A stretch of DNA of 64,000 nucleotides, taken from contig NZ_FMXA01000005.1 in NCBI RefSeq assembly GCF_900103425.1, forward strand, positions 1 to 64,000. The letters run 5' to 3'. A program made the translations under genes and the position numbers. The stretch is from Dialister histaminiformans. Its GTDB lineage: Bacteria; Bacillota; Negativicutes; Veillonellales; Dialisteraceae. Under the pieces are notes generated by a model that had not been told where the DNA came from, searched no databases, and saw nothing but the letters and a program-made list of their open reading frames with translations. Of the stretch, positions 1-8,393 are shown one piece after another; within the stretch, counting starts at the first letter, position 1; every line of letters begins with the position of its first letter.

Positions 1-100
1 CTGGCATCGGATTTACCAGCAGTGAAGCAGCAGGCGGGCTGAAATCGTCTCCGATTTACCAAATGGGGCCGAAAGTACTTGCTGGGAAGTCCTGGGAGGG

Positions 101-141
101 TAGAACCGCAGGAGGAAAATCCCCCTGCGGTTCTACTTTTT
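101..141 (+). terminator. Rho-independent terminator of an upstream gene
   Basis: A perfect 12-bp stem (101-112 with 124-135) is followed by CTTTTT. It points rightward and closes whatever transcription unit enters the window from the left. Bases 1-100 hold at most the last codons of that unit: one frame stops at 40-42 after 13 codons, but I do not recognise the peptide. Confidence 0.8.
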
Positions 142-581
142 CAGACCATCCTATGGACAATTTAACGTCCCAGCGGCACCTTCTGAATATAGAAATTTTC
201 AGATTTTGAGACCGTTAAGGAGTGCAGCTCACGAAGACAATCCCTTGTCTTTGTGCCTATTCTTCCAGGCCGCTTCTGGGCTAGTATGCGAAAGCTGATT
301 AACGGAAGTATGCAAAACGTTTCCCGTTCTGGAGAGAGACCGGCAAACTTCGTGGGATAATGAATTCCTCTATGTTTGAATACAGGAAAACAGACGGATG
401 TTACTCTATGGCCTTTTTTATAAAAACGTTCCTTATCCACCCTCCAACCACATACCTCCAACCTGTCTGTATAGCAAAGGAAAGCATGCAGCACGTTTTC
501 CTCTCTGGAAGACCATATTCTAATATAGTGCACAATGTCCAATCTCCAGGTTTGTTTTAGTCAGAAATCTGCGTTCTTACC
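142..581. other. Gene-free stretch, nothing recognised
   Basis: About 440 bases between a terminator and the promoter of the next gene. A reading frame of 126 codons exists on the minus strand (162-542), but it would start with TTG without a usable ribosome site and its product resembles nothing I know. I see no tRNA, repeat or clear RNA fold. It may be decayed sequence. Confidence 0.4.
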
Positions 582-610
582 TTGACTATTATTTGTATTG
601 TGACTTATAT
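582..610 (+). promoter_or_regulatory. Sigma-A type promoter for the B3/B4-domain gene
   Basis: TTGACT (582-587) and TTATAT (605-610) are separated by 17 bases. They lie about 35 bases ahead of the ATG at 644, which has GGAGG at 633-637. Confidence 0.7.
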
Positions 611-643
611 TATAAAAAATCTATATAATAATGGAGGTTTCTT

Positions 644-1357
644 ATGGAATTTTGTGTGGATAGTGAAATATTTAAGCTTTTTCCCGGGATACGTTTTGTT
701 TGTGTGATTGCCAAAGGCATTGATTCTGGAAAAATTAACAAAGAAGCTATTGAACATATGCTTCATGAAGGGTGGAGTGTTGCAGGGAAGGCGTCTGTCC
801 AGTATGGAAATCCGCAGTCCCATCCGAATATCAAACCGTGGGTGGCACGGCTGAAGGCTATTGGTGTATCCCGGAAAAAATTTCCAAATTCTATAGAATC
901 CATGGTTCGCAGAGCAGGAAAGGGAGGCGAACCTTTTCATATTATTCCTCTGGTCGATTTTTATAATTCTATTGCTTTATCGCATATAGTGCCAGCAGGT
1001 GGGTTTGATATTGATCAGATGCAGGAAGGACTTTCTTTGCGGTTATCCAGGGAAGGAGACCGGTTTATGGCTCTGGATGAAGAGAAAGAAATAAATGTTC
1101 CTGCTGGGGAAGTAAGCTATGCTGATGGAAATCAGATAGTCACCCGTCAGTTTGTGTGGAAGCAGGCAAAACACCTGCTGTTAAATGAAAAGACGAAGAA
1201 TGTATTCTTTGTATCGGAAATTCTGGGGGACCTGCCTTATGAGACGGCAGATAATGTGGCGAAAGCACTGGTCAATGGATTATGGAAATGTTTCGGCATT
1301 TCCACAACCGCCCATATTCTGGATGAGAGAAATACACATCTTGCCATCAATGAATAA
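644..1357 (+). CDS. B3/B4 (tRNA-editing-like) domain protein
   Basis: A 237-residue protein of the COG3382 type, a free-standing version of the B3/B4 domain found in the beta chain of phenylalanyl-tRNA synthetase, where it edits mischarged Tyr-tRNA(Phe). Family signs are the central PHIIPLVDFYNSIAL and PAGGFDID stretches and the later GD-N-IVTRQFVWKQ segment. Stand-alone members are cytoplasmic and have been proposed to act on amino acids or mischarged tRNA, but their substrate is not established. The gene is a single-gene unit: its own promoter lies at 582-610, GGAGG sits 6 bases before the ATG, and a terminator follows. The family call is firm; the substrate is unknown. Confidence 0.8.
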   Translation: MEFCVDSEIFKLFPGIRFVCVIAKGIDSGKINKEAIEHMLHEGWSVAGKASVQYGNPQSHPNIKPWVARLKAIGVSRKKFPNSIESMVRRAGKGGEPFHIIPLVDFYNSIALSHIVPAGGFDIDQMQEGLSLRLSREGDRFMALDEEKEINVPAGEVSYADGNQIVTRQFVWKQAKHLLLNEKTKNVFFVSEILGDLPYETADNVAKALVNGLWKCFGISTTAHILDERNTHLAINE

Positions 1358-1389
1358 CCACTGAGAGAAAAAACTGATTCCTGGCAATA

Positions 1390-1419
1390 AAAAAGCAGCG
1401 CTTTGGGGCGCTGCTTTTT
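1390..1419. terminator. Bidirectional terminator
   Basis: AAAAAGCAGCGC (1390-1401) pairs with GCGCTGCTTTT (1409-1419) around a short loop. There are A and T runs on both sides, so it can end the rightward B3/B4 gene and the leftward cupin gene. Confidence 0.85.
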
Positions 1420-1428
1420 GTATGCATA

Positions 1429-1770
1429 TCAATTGTCGTAAATAACAAGGCCCATGAACACCAGGTCTTCATCACCGATATTTTCCAGAGCATGGCGGTT
1501 TCCATTCTGACAGAACATGGCATCACCAGGCTTGACTTCGTAAGTGGTGTCATTATCAGTGTAGAGACCATGGCCGGAAAGGATGTAGTAGATTTCTCCA
1601 TCTCCCTTGTGCTGGTGCACACCCATGGAGCAGCCTTTTTCCAATGTAGCCTTTACATAGAGACGGCATTTTTCTTTTAAAGCGTCCGGGATGGTGACAG
1701 GCTGGAGAATGATGTGACCTTTACCGCCGTTGGCGTTTTCAATGATTTTAGATGGGATTTTGGGAAGCAT
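1429..1770 (-). CDS. Small single-domain cupin protein
   Basis: A 113-residue protein made of one cupin beta barrel. The first metal-binding motif is seen as GVHQHKGDGEIYYILSG (residues about 50-66), giving the His-x-His and Glu ligands. The second motif is GDAMFCQNGNRHALEN with its conserved His. Such small cupins bind a divalent metal and act as sugar- or acid-binding enzymes, isomerases or sensors; the sequence does not tell which. AAAGGAGG precedes the ATG at good spacing. The gene lies 83 bases downstream of the radical SAM gene and may be read with it. Function beyond the fold is unknown. Confidence 0.8.
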   Translation of the reverse strand: MLPKIPSKIIENANGGKGHIILQPVTIPDALKEKCRLYVKATLEKGCSMGVHQHKGDGEIYYILSGHGLYTDNDTTYEVKPGDAMFCQNGNRHALENIGDEDLVFMGLVIYDN

Positions 1771-1853
1771 AAGAATTCCTCCTTTAAAAGATAATCAACC
1801 GGTTTGAAAGTTGAACGTTCAGGATTCAGCTCATTTTTTCTGGTATTAATGCT

Positions 1854-2747
1854 TTATCGATTTACCCATTGGTATTCGTCCAGCTCTTCTTCGGATACAT
1901 TTCCTATTTTAACATGAGATAGGTATTTTCGTGCTATCTGCCCAAGAGATACCAGGGTGGAAAGCGGTGTAGGTGGACAATCGGTTAAGTGCCAGCAGGG
2001 GAAGAAACGGGTAATATGAAGAGGTATATCCTGATTCAGGGAACGGATCCATTTCACCATTTCTTCAAAAGTGGCAGGGTCATCGTTTTTTCCGGGAATT
2101 ACAAGATTGGTGAGTTCTACATGCGATTTCCCGACAGTGCGTTGGATGGTTTCCAACACAGGCTTTCTGGCAGCACCACAGATATTTCTGTAGAAATCTG
2201 GGTCCCAGCCTTTCAGGTCGATATTCCATGCGTCTATGAGAGGGAGAAGGATATCCAGTGCTTCACTGCTGATAAAACCGTTAGAAACCATTACATTAAC
2301 CATCCCCGCCTTTTTGATGAGAGGAGCTGTGTCCCGTATGAATTCAAGAGAAAGGGAAGGTTCATTGTACGTCCAGGCGACCCCGATGTTTCCCTCCACA
2401 GTAAGGGATTGGGCCAGACGTAGTACTTTTTCAGGAGAGAGTTTCCTGCTTTCCGCTTCTTTCTGTGAAATTTCAAAATTCTGGCAGAAAGTGCAGTTCA
2501 TATTGCATCCCCAGCTCCCCAGAGAAAGGATTCGGCTTCCGGGGTGAAACCAGGCCAGAGGTTTCTTTTCAATAGGATCCAGAGCAGCAGATGTAATAAG
2601 GCCATAGTTCAATGTTTTCAACATGCCATGATCATTCCACCGTGTGCGACACCATCCTCTGCGAGACGGAAGAATGCGGCATTGCCGTGGACAGACGCGG
2701 CAGATGCAGACGCCATTTTCTTTCTTATCATATAAAATTGATTCCAT
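1854..2747 (-). CDS. amrS: AmmeMemoRadiSam system radical SAM enzyme
   Basis: A 297-residue radical SAM protein. The cluster-binding motif is CNMNCTFCQNFE (Cys-x3-Cys-x2-Cys) at residues about 80-90. A second Cys-rich stretch at the N-terminus (CRVCPRQCRI, then RGWCRTR) is typical of the AmrS branch, which is related to pyruvate formate-lyase activases. YNEPSL and IDLKGWDPDFYR are further branch markers. Members occur with MEMO/LigB-like and AMMECR1 proteins, and the trio's reaction is not established. Here it follows the fused partner gene by 27 bases on the same strand, so it is clearly co-transcribed. I infer a radical-based modification by the trio with an unknown target. Confidence 0.88.
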   Translation of the reverse strand: MESILYDKKENGVCICRVCPRQCRILPSRRGWCRTRWNDHGMLKTLNYGLITSAALDPIEKKPLAWFHPGSRILSLGSWGCNMNCTFCQNFEISQKEAESRKLSPEKVLRLAQSLTVEGNIGVAWTYNEPSLSLEFIRDTAPLIKKAGMVNVMVSNGFISSEALDILLPLIDAWNIDLKGWDPDFYRNICGAARKPVLETIQRTVGKSHVELTNLVIPGKNDDPATFEEMVKWIRSLNQDIPLHITRFFPCWHLTDCPPTPLSTLVSLGQIARKYLSHVKIGNVSEEELDEYQWVNR

Positions 2748-2774
2748 AGTTATCTCCTGATGAATAACCAGTTA

Positions 2775-4124
2775 TTAAAAGTATCTCTTTACGGTGAATC
2801 GATAGAGTTTTATCGGTTCATCGTTTCTTATGCCAGCTTTTCTTCTGGCGATGTTTATTTGCTGTTCTGGTGAGTTAACGCCGTCAAGAGCAGGAAGAAG
2901 AAGGCCGCGACGGTTCCCGTTTTCTACGATGATGCCGTATTTTTTGACATTAAGGTCTGTAATTGCAGCCGGCTCGGGAGAGCTGAGAATATCGACAGAA
3001 ATGTCTAAATCGTCCAACTCATGTGCAGTGAGAGAAGGAAATCTGGGGTCATCCATGGCAGCCGCTCTTGCATTATGGATGATTTCTTCTGCTGTGTTTT
3101 TATAGCAGGGAAGGAAAGTTCCAATACAGCCTCTGAGGGCGCCGTACTTGTGGAGAGATACAAAGACACCGGCCCTTTTTTCCAGATCTGGTGCAAGCGG
3201 GGACGGAGTATCCATAATGGTTCCGTGTTCCAGGAAGTAACGTATACTTTCGCGGGCCAGCTTTACACGTACATCATGGACTGGTTCTTTTTCATCTTCT
3301 CCGTGGGGAAGATAAAGGCAGATTCCATATCCGACGCCAAAAGGACCTTCATGGGAGAAACAGGGCATGTCCGCTTTTCTTTGGCCCAGAATGCCGAAGA
3401 GAAAATAAACAGAAGGCAGGCCGCACATGGCAATTTCATAAATGAACTCCGGAGTCATGGATGTGAGAGGAGTTTTATCCCGTCTTCTCAGGGCGTTCAT
3501 GACTGCTTTATCGAAAAGTATTCCCTTCTCCGTATAACCGTTAGGAGACTCCGGAGTCAGCCGGTGAGAGAGGTCACCGGAAGCGATGACTCCAATCTTC
3601 CGCCCCAGTCTGGCAGCGGTGCGTTCCACTATGGTACCGAGAATTTCGTTTATTTCATAATTGGAAAAACAGGGAGAAAACATGACAGCTTTTCCTTTAA
3701 ATCCTGCTTTCTGCAGATAGTACATAGGAACAAAAGTACCCCAGTCTATGGTGAGAGTGCGGTTGTACCGGCGGGCCTCCGCTTCGTCTACCCGGTGCAG
3801 AGGAATCAGTGGGGCTGCTTCCTGCAGGACAGCTTCTGCCAGCATGCGGTCTATAGAAAGAGTCATGGAAAGCTGGGGATATCCAAAATCGGAAAGATTT
3901 CCGGAGATAGAATCGGCCAGGAAAAGAGCGGGACCATCATGAAAACAGAGATTATGCGGAGAAATGATAATCACAGTTTCTATACCTGAAGAAACCATTT
4001 TATGCATTGCTTCCTCTTCTGTTTTTATGGTGAGGGCCATACGGGAAAGCTCCCTGCCTCCAATCTCTGGAATCATGACAGGCGGATGAGGGAAAAGGCC
4101 AGCCGCTTTACATGTGGTTTTCAT
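2775..4124 (-). CDS. Fused LigB/MEMO-like and AMMECR1 protein of the AmmeMemoRadiSam system
   Basis: A 449-residue two-domain protein. Residues 1 to about 260 form a LigB/MEMO-like domain related to class III extradiol dioxygenases, seen in LFPHPPVMIPEIG, ISPHN and IASGDLSHRLTPESPNG, which carry likely metal ligands (His, His, Asp). Residues about 275-449 are AMMECR1, seen in GVFVSLHKYGALRGCIGTF and DDPRFPSLTAHELDDL. The two are often separate genes (proteins B and A of the system); here they are one chain. I choose the ATG at 4124, 8 bases after AGGAAG, rather than a GTG at 4148 with no ribosome site. It heads a leftward operon with amrS. The substrate is unknown. Confidence 0.85.
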   Translation of the reverse strand: MKTTCKAAGLFPHPPVMIPEIGGRELSRMALTIKTEEEAMHKMVSSGIETVIIISPHNLCFHDGPALFLADSISGNLSDFGYPQLSMTLSIDRMLAEAVLQEAAPLIPLHRVDEAEARRYNRTLTIDWGTFVPMYYLQKAGFKGKAVMFSPCFSNYEINEILGTIVERTAARLGRKIGVIASGDLSHRLTPESPNGYTEKGILFDKAVMNALRRRDKTPLTSMTPEFIYEIAMCGLPSVYFLFGILGQRKADMPCFSHEGPFGVGYGICLYLPHGEDEKEPVHDVRVKLARESIRYFLEHGTIMDTPSPLAPDLEKRAGVFVSLHKYGALRGCIGTFLPCYKNTAEEIIHNARAAAMDDPRFPSLTAHELDDLDISVDILSSPEPAAITDLNVKKYGIIVENGNRRGLLLPALDGVNSPEQQINIARRKAGIRNDEPIKLYRFTVKRYF

Positions 4125-4347
4125 TAGAAGCACTTCCTTTCTAATCACTTTTTACCTTAAGTGTAGTTGGTTTTGTGGGGAAAATCAAAAATGATGGAGT
4201 ACGGTGAGACGCGCAATGATTGGCCTGCGTAATGGCACGGATTAAGGATATTCCTGTACGACCGGAAATAAAAAGAACCGCAGTTTATTGCCTGGGATGG
4301 GCATGGACTGCCGGATGGGAAACAGGCCATCTGACATATCTCTATAT

Positions 4348-4389
4348 GACAGAAAAAATGCAGCTTATACGGGTTGCATTTTTTCTGTC
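4348..4389. terminator. Bidirectional terminator hairpin
   Basis: A perfect 15-bp stem (4348-4362 with 4375-4389) contains A6 and T6 runs inside its arms. It could act in both directions. Confidence 0.7.
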
Positions 4390-4626
4390 TGTTAATTCAT
4401 GTGGAGAAGGGAGGATTTTGGTATCGGAACGGGAGATGAGATAAAGGTCATCAATAAGAAGTCAGACATCGGACTGGGAACCCCAAGGCTTCTCTATCAG
4501 TCCCAAAGCTTGATTAAGAATACTGCCGGTAATCATAACTTTTTAAGAGGAACAACGATTCGTACTTTTCCCTTTGGTATCTTTTTCGCTGATGTTCTTT
4601 TTATCTGATAATGTACTCCGGCCAGC

Positions 4627-4664
4627 AAAAAGGACTTCCATTTAGATTAGGAAGTCCTTTTTTA
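4627..4664. terminator. Bidirectional terminator hairpin
   Basis: A perfect 13-bp stem (4627-4639 with 4650-4662) has A5 at its left edge and T6 at its right edge. It fits as a terminator in either direction. Confidence 0.75.
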
Positions 4665-4765
4665 ACTGTCAGTTTAGTCAAAGAGAAACCCTGAAGGAGG
4701 ATTCTGACTGAATTCTTTGTGGCTTTGTTTTCATGAGTCTGTTTTAAATAATGTCCTGTAAAGTC

Positions 4766-4828
4766 AAAACACTCCGGTTTCCTGTGCAGAATGTATGATG
4801 ATATCTGACAGGAAACCGGAGTGCTTTT
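4766..4828 (-). terminator. Terminator of the DUF4127 gene
   Basis: A perfect 16-bp stem (4770-4785 with 4808-4823). Read leftward it is followed by a T4 run, and it lies just past the stop of the DUF4127 gene. A T run also exists on the right side. Confidence 0.75.
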
Positions 4829-4862
4829 CTGTTCTGTATATTGTTTTGCGTGCGGTAGGGGA

Positions 4863-6548
4863 TTAATTCCACTGTACATCCACAACCTGAGAAGGCTGTT
4901 CTGTGCTCTCCAGTGCGGCAGCGGCTTCTTCTGCTTTCTTTTTTGCTTCTTCTTCCGCTATGCGCTGCTTTTCCGCCAGAGTCAGGATATGTTCATAAGA
5001 TGGAGTATCCGATACATAGGCATGAATTTCAAAGAAACGGTCCCATGGGAAGTCTGCATATACAGTCTGCGGATCTACACCCATTTTCTTCTGCGCAAAG
5101 TCCTGAAGCTCCGCTACCATTTCCTCACGAATTACGGGAGAAATCTTCTGATTTCCGGTGGCAGGGTACGAACTTTCCATGCGGTAGAGATTCTTACGAA
5201 CATTGGCCTGATAAGCCCAGTTGTCCAGATATTGTTCCAGAAGCATGTCTTTGTGTGCCTGTTCGTTCATGGCCGGAGCCAGTATGGCCTGCGCGATGGC
5301 GTAACCAATCGTATTGCTTGCCGTGTTCCAGCCATTATATGCGGCTACCTTATAGAGCAGGTCGTTTTCTGAGAGCAGGCTCATCAGGGTATTGTCTGAT
5401 CCGTTATTAAAATATACATCCACAATGGATACAGGGACATTACTGTCCGCATATTTCTTAATAGTGTCCACGAAGTCTATAGTGCTCTGCTTTTTCATGC
5501 TGAAGTTTTCAAAACGTCCGGATTCCTTCGTATTAAAGAGCGGAGTATTTATGGCTAGCATGATATCCGGATTGGCATTGTCTGTAATGGTTCCATTGAC
5601 GGCTTCGATATGTTCCTTAATGGTCTTTCCAATTGGCTGGCTTTCATAGCTGGGGACGGTTTCTTCGCCGCGGCCCAGAGGATAAATCACGCCAAAGGTG
5701 GGGTGAAGCTTATTGGAATCCACATAGTACCGGGCAATCAGAAGGAGAGCCAGCTGGTCGGCACCGGGGAAGGAGCCATACCGTGTAGACTTCAGACCTT
5801 TGGCATCTTTGGCCAGATATCTGGATTCCATGGCGGACTGTGAATATTCAGAACTGTCATCATGACCGAGGCAAAAATAGGTAAAGGTGTTATTTTTCAC
5901 ATCCTGGATTAATTCCTTATTGATGGTATTGTTTTTCTGTCGGCGGTCAAACCAGTCCTGAAGATATTCTACCGGTACGGACTGCTTCAGTGAAGTCAGT
6001 TGCGCCTTTTCCTTATCGGTAATAGTGCCTTGGTCCTGTTTATCCTGGAGGATAGAAATCTGATAAATCTTATTTCCATAGGTCCCGTAATAATACGGTT
6101 CTACTCCGGAATTTGAGGCATAAGGAGAACGCATAATAGTTCCAAAACCATAAAGGGGAATCTTAGGATTGTTCTTGTGAAGAAGTTCAATGCGATTTTC
6201 TCTGCTCTGCAGGGTAGCCAGAGATTCATTATGCTTACGGGAATCTACCAGGCCTCCGTAAATAAGAGTGTCTGTGGACAGAATGGCAGCATCTGACTTG
6301 GAAATATTATCTTCTACCCAGCTCCAGACTCTGTCTGCGTTTCCCTTATAATTGGAACCGGAAAGGATGGACTCCGGTGGAGTCAGCACTTGGTATCCCG
6401 CATGTTCAGCGGTGGACACCGTATAAGCAAGGCTTACCGGTCGATTATCCTGTGGAACCAGTAGTATGGTTTGGGCAGAAACGGACAGACAGGTAAGAGC
6501 GCAGGCAGCAGCCGTTGCTGCACTAAATAAGGATTTTATAATTCTCAA
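4863..6548 (-). CDS. Secreted DUF4127 family protein
   Basis: A 561-residue exported protein of family DUF4127 (PF13552), whose function is unknown. Recognisable parts are the early VPQDNRPVS segment, IYGGLVDSRKH, FGTIMRSPYA and the GHDDSSEYSQSAMES block. I set the start at TTG 6548: GGGAGG lies 6 bases ahead, and the product then opens with a normal signal peptide (MRIIKSLFS, a hydrophobic core, SVSA then QT as likely cleavage site). An ATG at 6617 would overlap the upstream gene and spoil the signal peptide. The C-terminus is a Lys/Glu/Ala-rich, probably helical tail (AEEEAKKKAEEAAAALE). It follows the TRIC-like gene by 16 bases, so the two form an operon. Confidence 0.82.
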   Translation of the reverse strand: MRIIKSLFSAATAAACALTCLSVSAQTILLVPQDNRPVSLAYTVSTAEHAGYQVLTPPESILSGSNYKGNADRVWSWVEDNISKSDAAILSTDTLIYGGLVDSRKHNESLATLQSRENRIELLHKNNPKIPLYGFGTIMRSPYASNSGVEPYYYGTYGNKIYQISILQDKQDQGTITDKEKAQLTSLKQSVPVEYLQDWFDRRQKNNTINKELIQDVKNNTFTYFCLGHDDSSEYSQSAMESRYLAKDAKGLKSTRYGSFPGADQLALLLIARYYVDSNKLHPTFGVIYPLGRGEETVPSYESQPIGKTIKEHIEAVNGTITDNANPDIMLAINTPLFNTKESGRFENFSMKKQSTIDFVDTIKKYADSNVPVSIVDVYFNNGSDNTLMSLLSENDLLYKVAAYNGWNTASNTIGYAIAQAILAPAMNEQAHKDMLLEQYLDNWAYQANVRKNLYRMESSYPATGNQKISPVIREEMVAELQDFAQKKMGVDPQTVYADFPWDRFFEIHAYVSDTPSYEHILTLAEKQRIAEEEAKKKAEEAAAALESTEQPSQVVDVQWN

Positions 6549-6564
6549 GATTAACCTCCCGAAT

Positions 6565-7215
6565 TCAGAGTTTGAAATAAATATGTCTAGGACGCGGATG
6601 ATGCAGCTGCCAGCCATAACGGATGGCTAATACACGGAGAAGGGTAACAAACAGGAAACAGCACCAGGATGCGATGGCTGAGCCAAGTGGTTCCCATAAA
6701 CAGACAATCAGTATGCCGCCCAATATGGATGCAAAAGCATAAAAATCCGTTTTCAGGACTACGGGAACGCGATGTGCCAGTATATCCCGAAAAATACCAC
6801 CGCCAATGGCAGTAATAAGCCCCAGAGTTACCGGAAGGATTATTGAACTTTCAGGATACAAGGTAAGGCCGGTAACGGCCCCGGTCACGGTGAACGATGC
6901 CAAACCCAGTGTATCTGAAATATTATAGACTATGGCAATAATCCGTTTTCCCTTCCGACTGAATTTTACGGTTTCAAAAAGAAAACATACAAACAGGGAA
7001 GTTATGATAGATAGTATGAATCCATAAGGATGTACCAAGGTGGTCGGTGGGATGACACCTACCAGAACATCGCGGAGAATTCCGCCACCAACGGCTGTGA
7101 GGACGGCAAGGACAGTTATTCCAAAAATATCCATGCGCTTTATAATTCCTACTATGGCACCGGAAAAGGCAAATGCAATAATGCCTATAATGTCAAAAAC
7201 AGCAGCTGTTGTCAT
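6565..7215 (-). CDS. TRIC-type (UPF0126) membrane protein
   Basis: A 216-residue integral membrane protein with two homologous three-helix halves, each carrying the hallmark glycine-rich motif followed by Arg-Asp: GGGILRDVL in the first half and GGGIFRDIL in the second. This is the YadS/YicG family, related to trimeric intracellular cation channels; some bacterial members are described as glycine transporters. It sits in the cytoplasmic membrane. The gene begins the operon that continues into the DUF4127 gene. The family is certain; ion versus amino-acid transport cannot be decided from sequence. Confidence 0.85.
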   Translation of the reverse strand: MTTAAVFDIIGIIAFAFSGAIVGIIKRMDIFGITVLAVLTAVGGGILRDVLVGVIPPTTLVHPYGFILSIITSLFVCFLFETVKFSRKGKRIIAIVYNISDTLGLASFTVTGAVTGLTLYPESSIILPVTLGLITAIGGGIFRDILAHRVPVVLKTDFYAFASILGGILIVCLWEPLGSAIASWCCFLFVTLLRVLAIRYGWQLHHPRPRHIYFKL

Positions 7216-7417
7216 AATTATTCCCTTTATTTTAAACTCTGTTCAATAATGTACAGAAAATTATGGATATTCTCATTATAGACGTGGGGAGAAGGCTTTT
7301 TCAAGGCACAGAAAAGTGTGGAAATAATACAGAAGTGAGAGAACAGAAGACATTAATATGTTTTTAAACAAAATATATTTAATGTATAATGAAATATACA
7401 GGCAAGGAGGAACATTT

Positions 7418-7735
7418 ATGGAATCATATAAAAATATTACACCACAGGAAGCTAAAATCATGATGGAAGAACAGAAGGTTATGGTTGTAGATGTGCGGGA
7501 ACCGGATGAATATGCAGAAGGCCATGTTCCTGGAGCAATTCTTATTCCGCTGGGGACCATTGGAAATGGCAGGCCGGAAAATCTTCCGGATATCAATGTA
7601 CCAATACTGACTTACTGTCGAAGTGGGGCAAGAAGTGCTAAGGCAGCATCCCGGCTGGCAGCACTTGGATACAAACATGTATATAATTTCGGGGGTATTT
7701 TAAATTGGCCCTATGAAACAGAGAAACAGGACTAA
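7418..7735 (+). CDS. Rhodanese-like sulfurtransferase domain protein
   Basis: A 105-residue single-domain rhodanese. The active loop TYCRSGARS (residues about 65-73) supplies the catalytic cysteine, and DVREPDEYAEGHVPGA is the usual rhodanese entry motif. Such proteins carry persulfide sulfur in the cytoplasm; the acceptor is unknown here. I choose ATG 7418, with AAGGAGG 7 bases ahead. An ATG 60 bases upstream lies in the promoter region. TATAAT at 7385-7390 is a likely -10 box. The stop is only 3 bases before tadA, so both are co-transcribed, which may hint at sulfur chemistry on tRNA but does not prove it. Confidence 0.88.
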   Translation: MESYKNITPQEAKIMMEEQKVMVVDVREPDEYAEGHVPGAILIPLGTIGNGRPENLPDINVPILTYCRSGARSAKAASRLAALGYKHVYNFGGILNWPYETEKQD

Positions 7736-7738
7736 GGA

Positions 7739-8188
7739 ATGACAGACAGAGAATTCATGGAACTGGCTCTCATTGAAGCTGAAAAGGCGTATAAGGAAGG
7801 GGAAGTTCCCATTGGGGCGGTGGTGGTGTGTGATGGAGTTATTGTGGCCACTGCGCATAATGAGAAGGAACAACGGAAGGATCCTACCGCGCATGCGGAA
7901 GTCATTGCCCTTCGAAAAGCGGCTTCTCGCCTGAAACGGTGGCGTTTGACCGGGTGTACGCTTTATGTTACTATAGAGCCATGCCCAATGTGCGCTGGCG
8001 CACTGCTTAATTCCAGAATAGATCACATCGTATATGGTGCAGATGATGCATTATATGGAGCCGTTCGCTCCGTATGGAAACTCTGTGATGGGAAAGCATT
8101 AAATCATCAGATTACAGTGAAAAGTGGTGTCATGGCAACAGAGGCAAGGGAAATCATGGACAGATTTTTTTCTGCCCGGAGGATATAA
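7739..8188 (+). CDS. tadA: tRNA-specific adenosine deaminase
   Basis: A 149-residue zinc-dependent deaminase that converts adenosine 34 to inosine in tRNA-Arg(ACG), an essential decoding step in most bacteria. Motifs are TAHAEVIAL, giving the zinc-binding His and catalytic Glu, and PCPMCAGAL, giving the two zinc cysteines. Full length matches the family. The ribosome site AAGG overlaps the end of the rhodanese gene. The stop codon is followed after a single base by the tRNA-Ser gene, so the mRNA and the tRNA share one transcript. Confidence is high. Confidence 0.95.
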   Translation: MTDREFMELALIEAEKAYKEGEVPIGAVVVCDGVIVATAHNEKEQRKDPTAHAEVIALRKAASRLKRWRLTGCTLYVTIEPCPMCAGALLNSRIDHIVYGADDALYGAVRSVWKLCDGKALNHQITVKSGVMATEAREIMDRFFSARRI

Positions 8189-8189
8189 T

Positions 8190-8278
8190 GGAGCAGTATC
8201 GAAGTGGTCATAACGGGGCTGACTCGAAATCAGTTGAACCGTAAGGTTCCGTGGGTTCGAATCCCACCTGCTCCGCCA
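8190..8278 (+). tRNA. tRNA-Ser (anticodon CGA)
   Basis: The acceptor stem GGAGCAG pairs with CTGCTCC, followed by G and an encoded CCA (8276-8278). The anticodon stem GCTGA/TCAGT closes the loop CTCGAAA, giving anticodon CGA at 8225-8227 (codon UCG). A long variable arm GAACC-GTAA-GGTTC is typical of serine tRNAs, and the T arm is GTGGG-TTCGAAT-CCCAC. It begins one base after the tadA stop. Confidence 0.96.
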
Positions 8279-8288
8279 GAAACACATA

Positions 8289-8320
8289 AGTCATGAGGAA
8301 GAAGTTCTCATGGCTTTTTT
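8289..8320 (+). terminator. Terminator after tRNA-Ser
   Basis: AGTCATGAG (8289-8297) pairs with CTCATGGCT (8308-8316, one G-T pair) and is followed by T6. It closes the rhodanese-tadA-tRNA unit. Confidence 0.8.
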
Positions 8321-8393
8321 GTTGTGGATAAATTTTTTCAAAGATCTATGGTGATGGATTTTTCAGGTAAGTATTACTTGCTCAAGATTTCAA

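Larger units (their letters stand above)
4125..4862. other. Gene-poor interval with three strong hairpins
   Basis: About 740 bases between two leftward genes. It holds three near-perfect hairpins (4348-4389, 4627-4662, 4770-4823), listed separately. Short frames at 4220-4444 and 4399-4608 have no good ribosome site and no recognisable product. Nothing else is supported. Having three terminators suggests one or two small RNA units between them. Confidence 0.5.

Noticed and set aside
3-140. C-terminal end of a gene reading through 1-140
   Set aside because: The only long open frame runs straight through the strong terminator at 101-141, which a real gene would not do, and its peptide is not recognised.
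162-542. A 126-codon minus-strand frame
   Set aside because: TTG start without a spaced ribosome site and a product with odd composition that matches no family I know.
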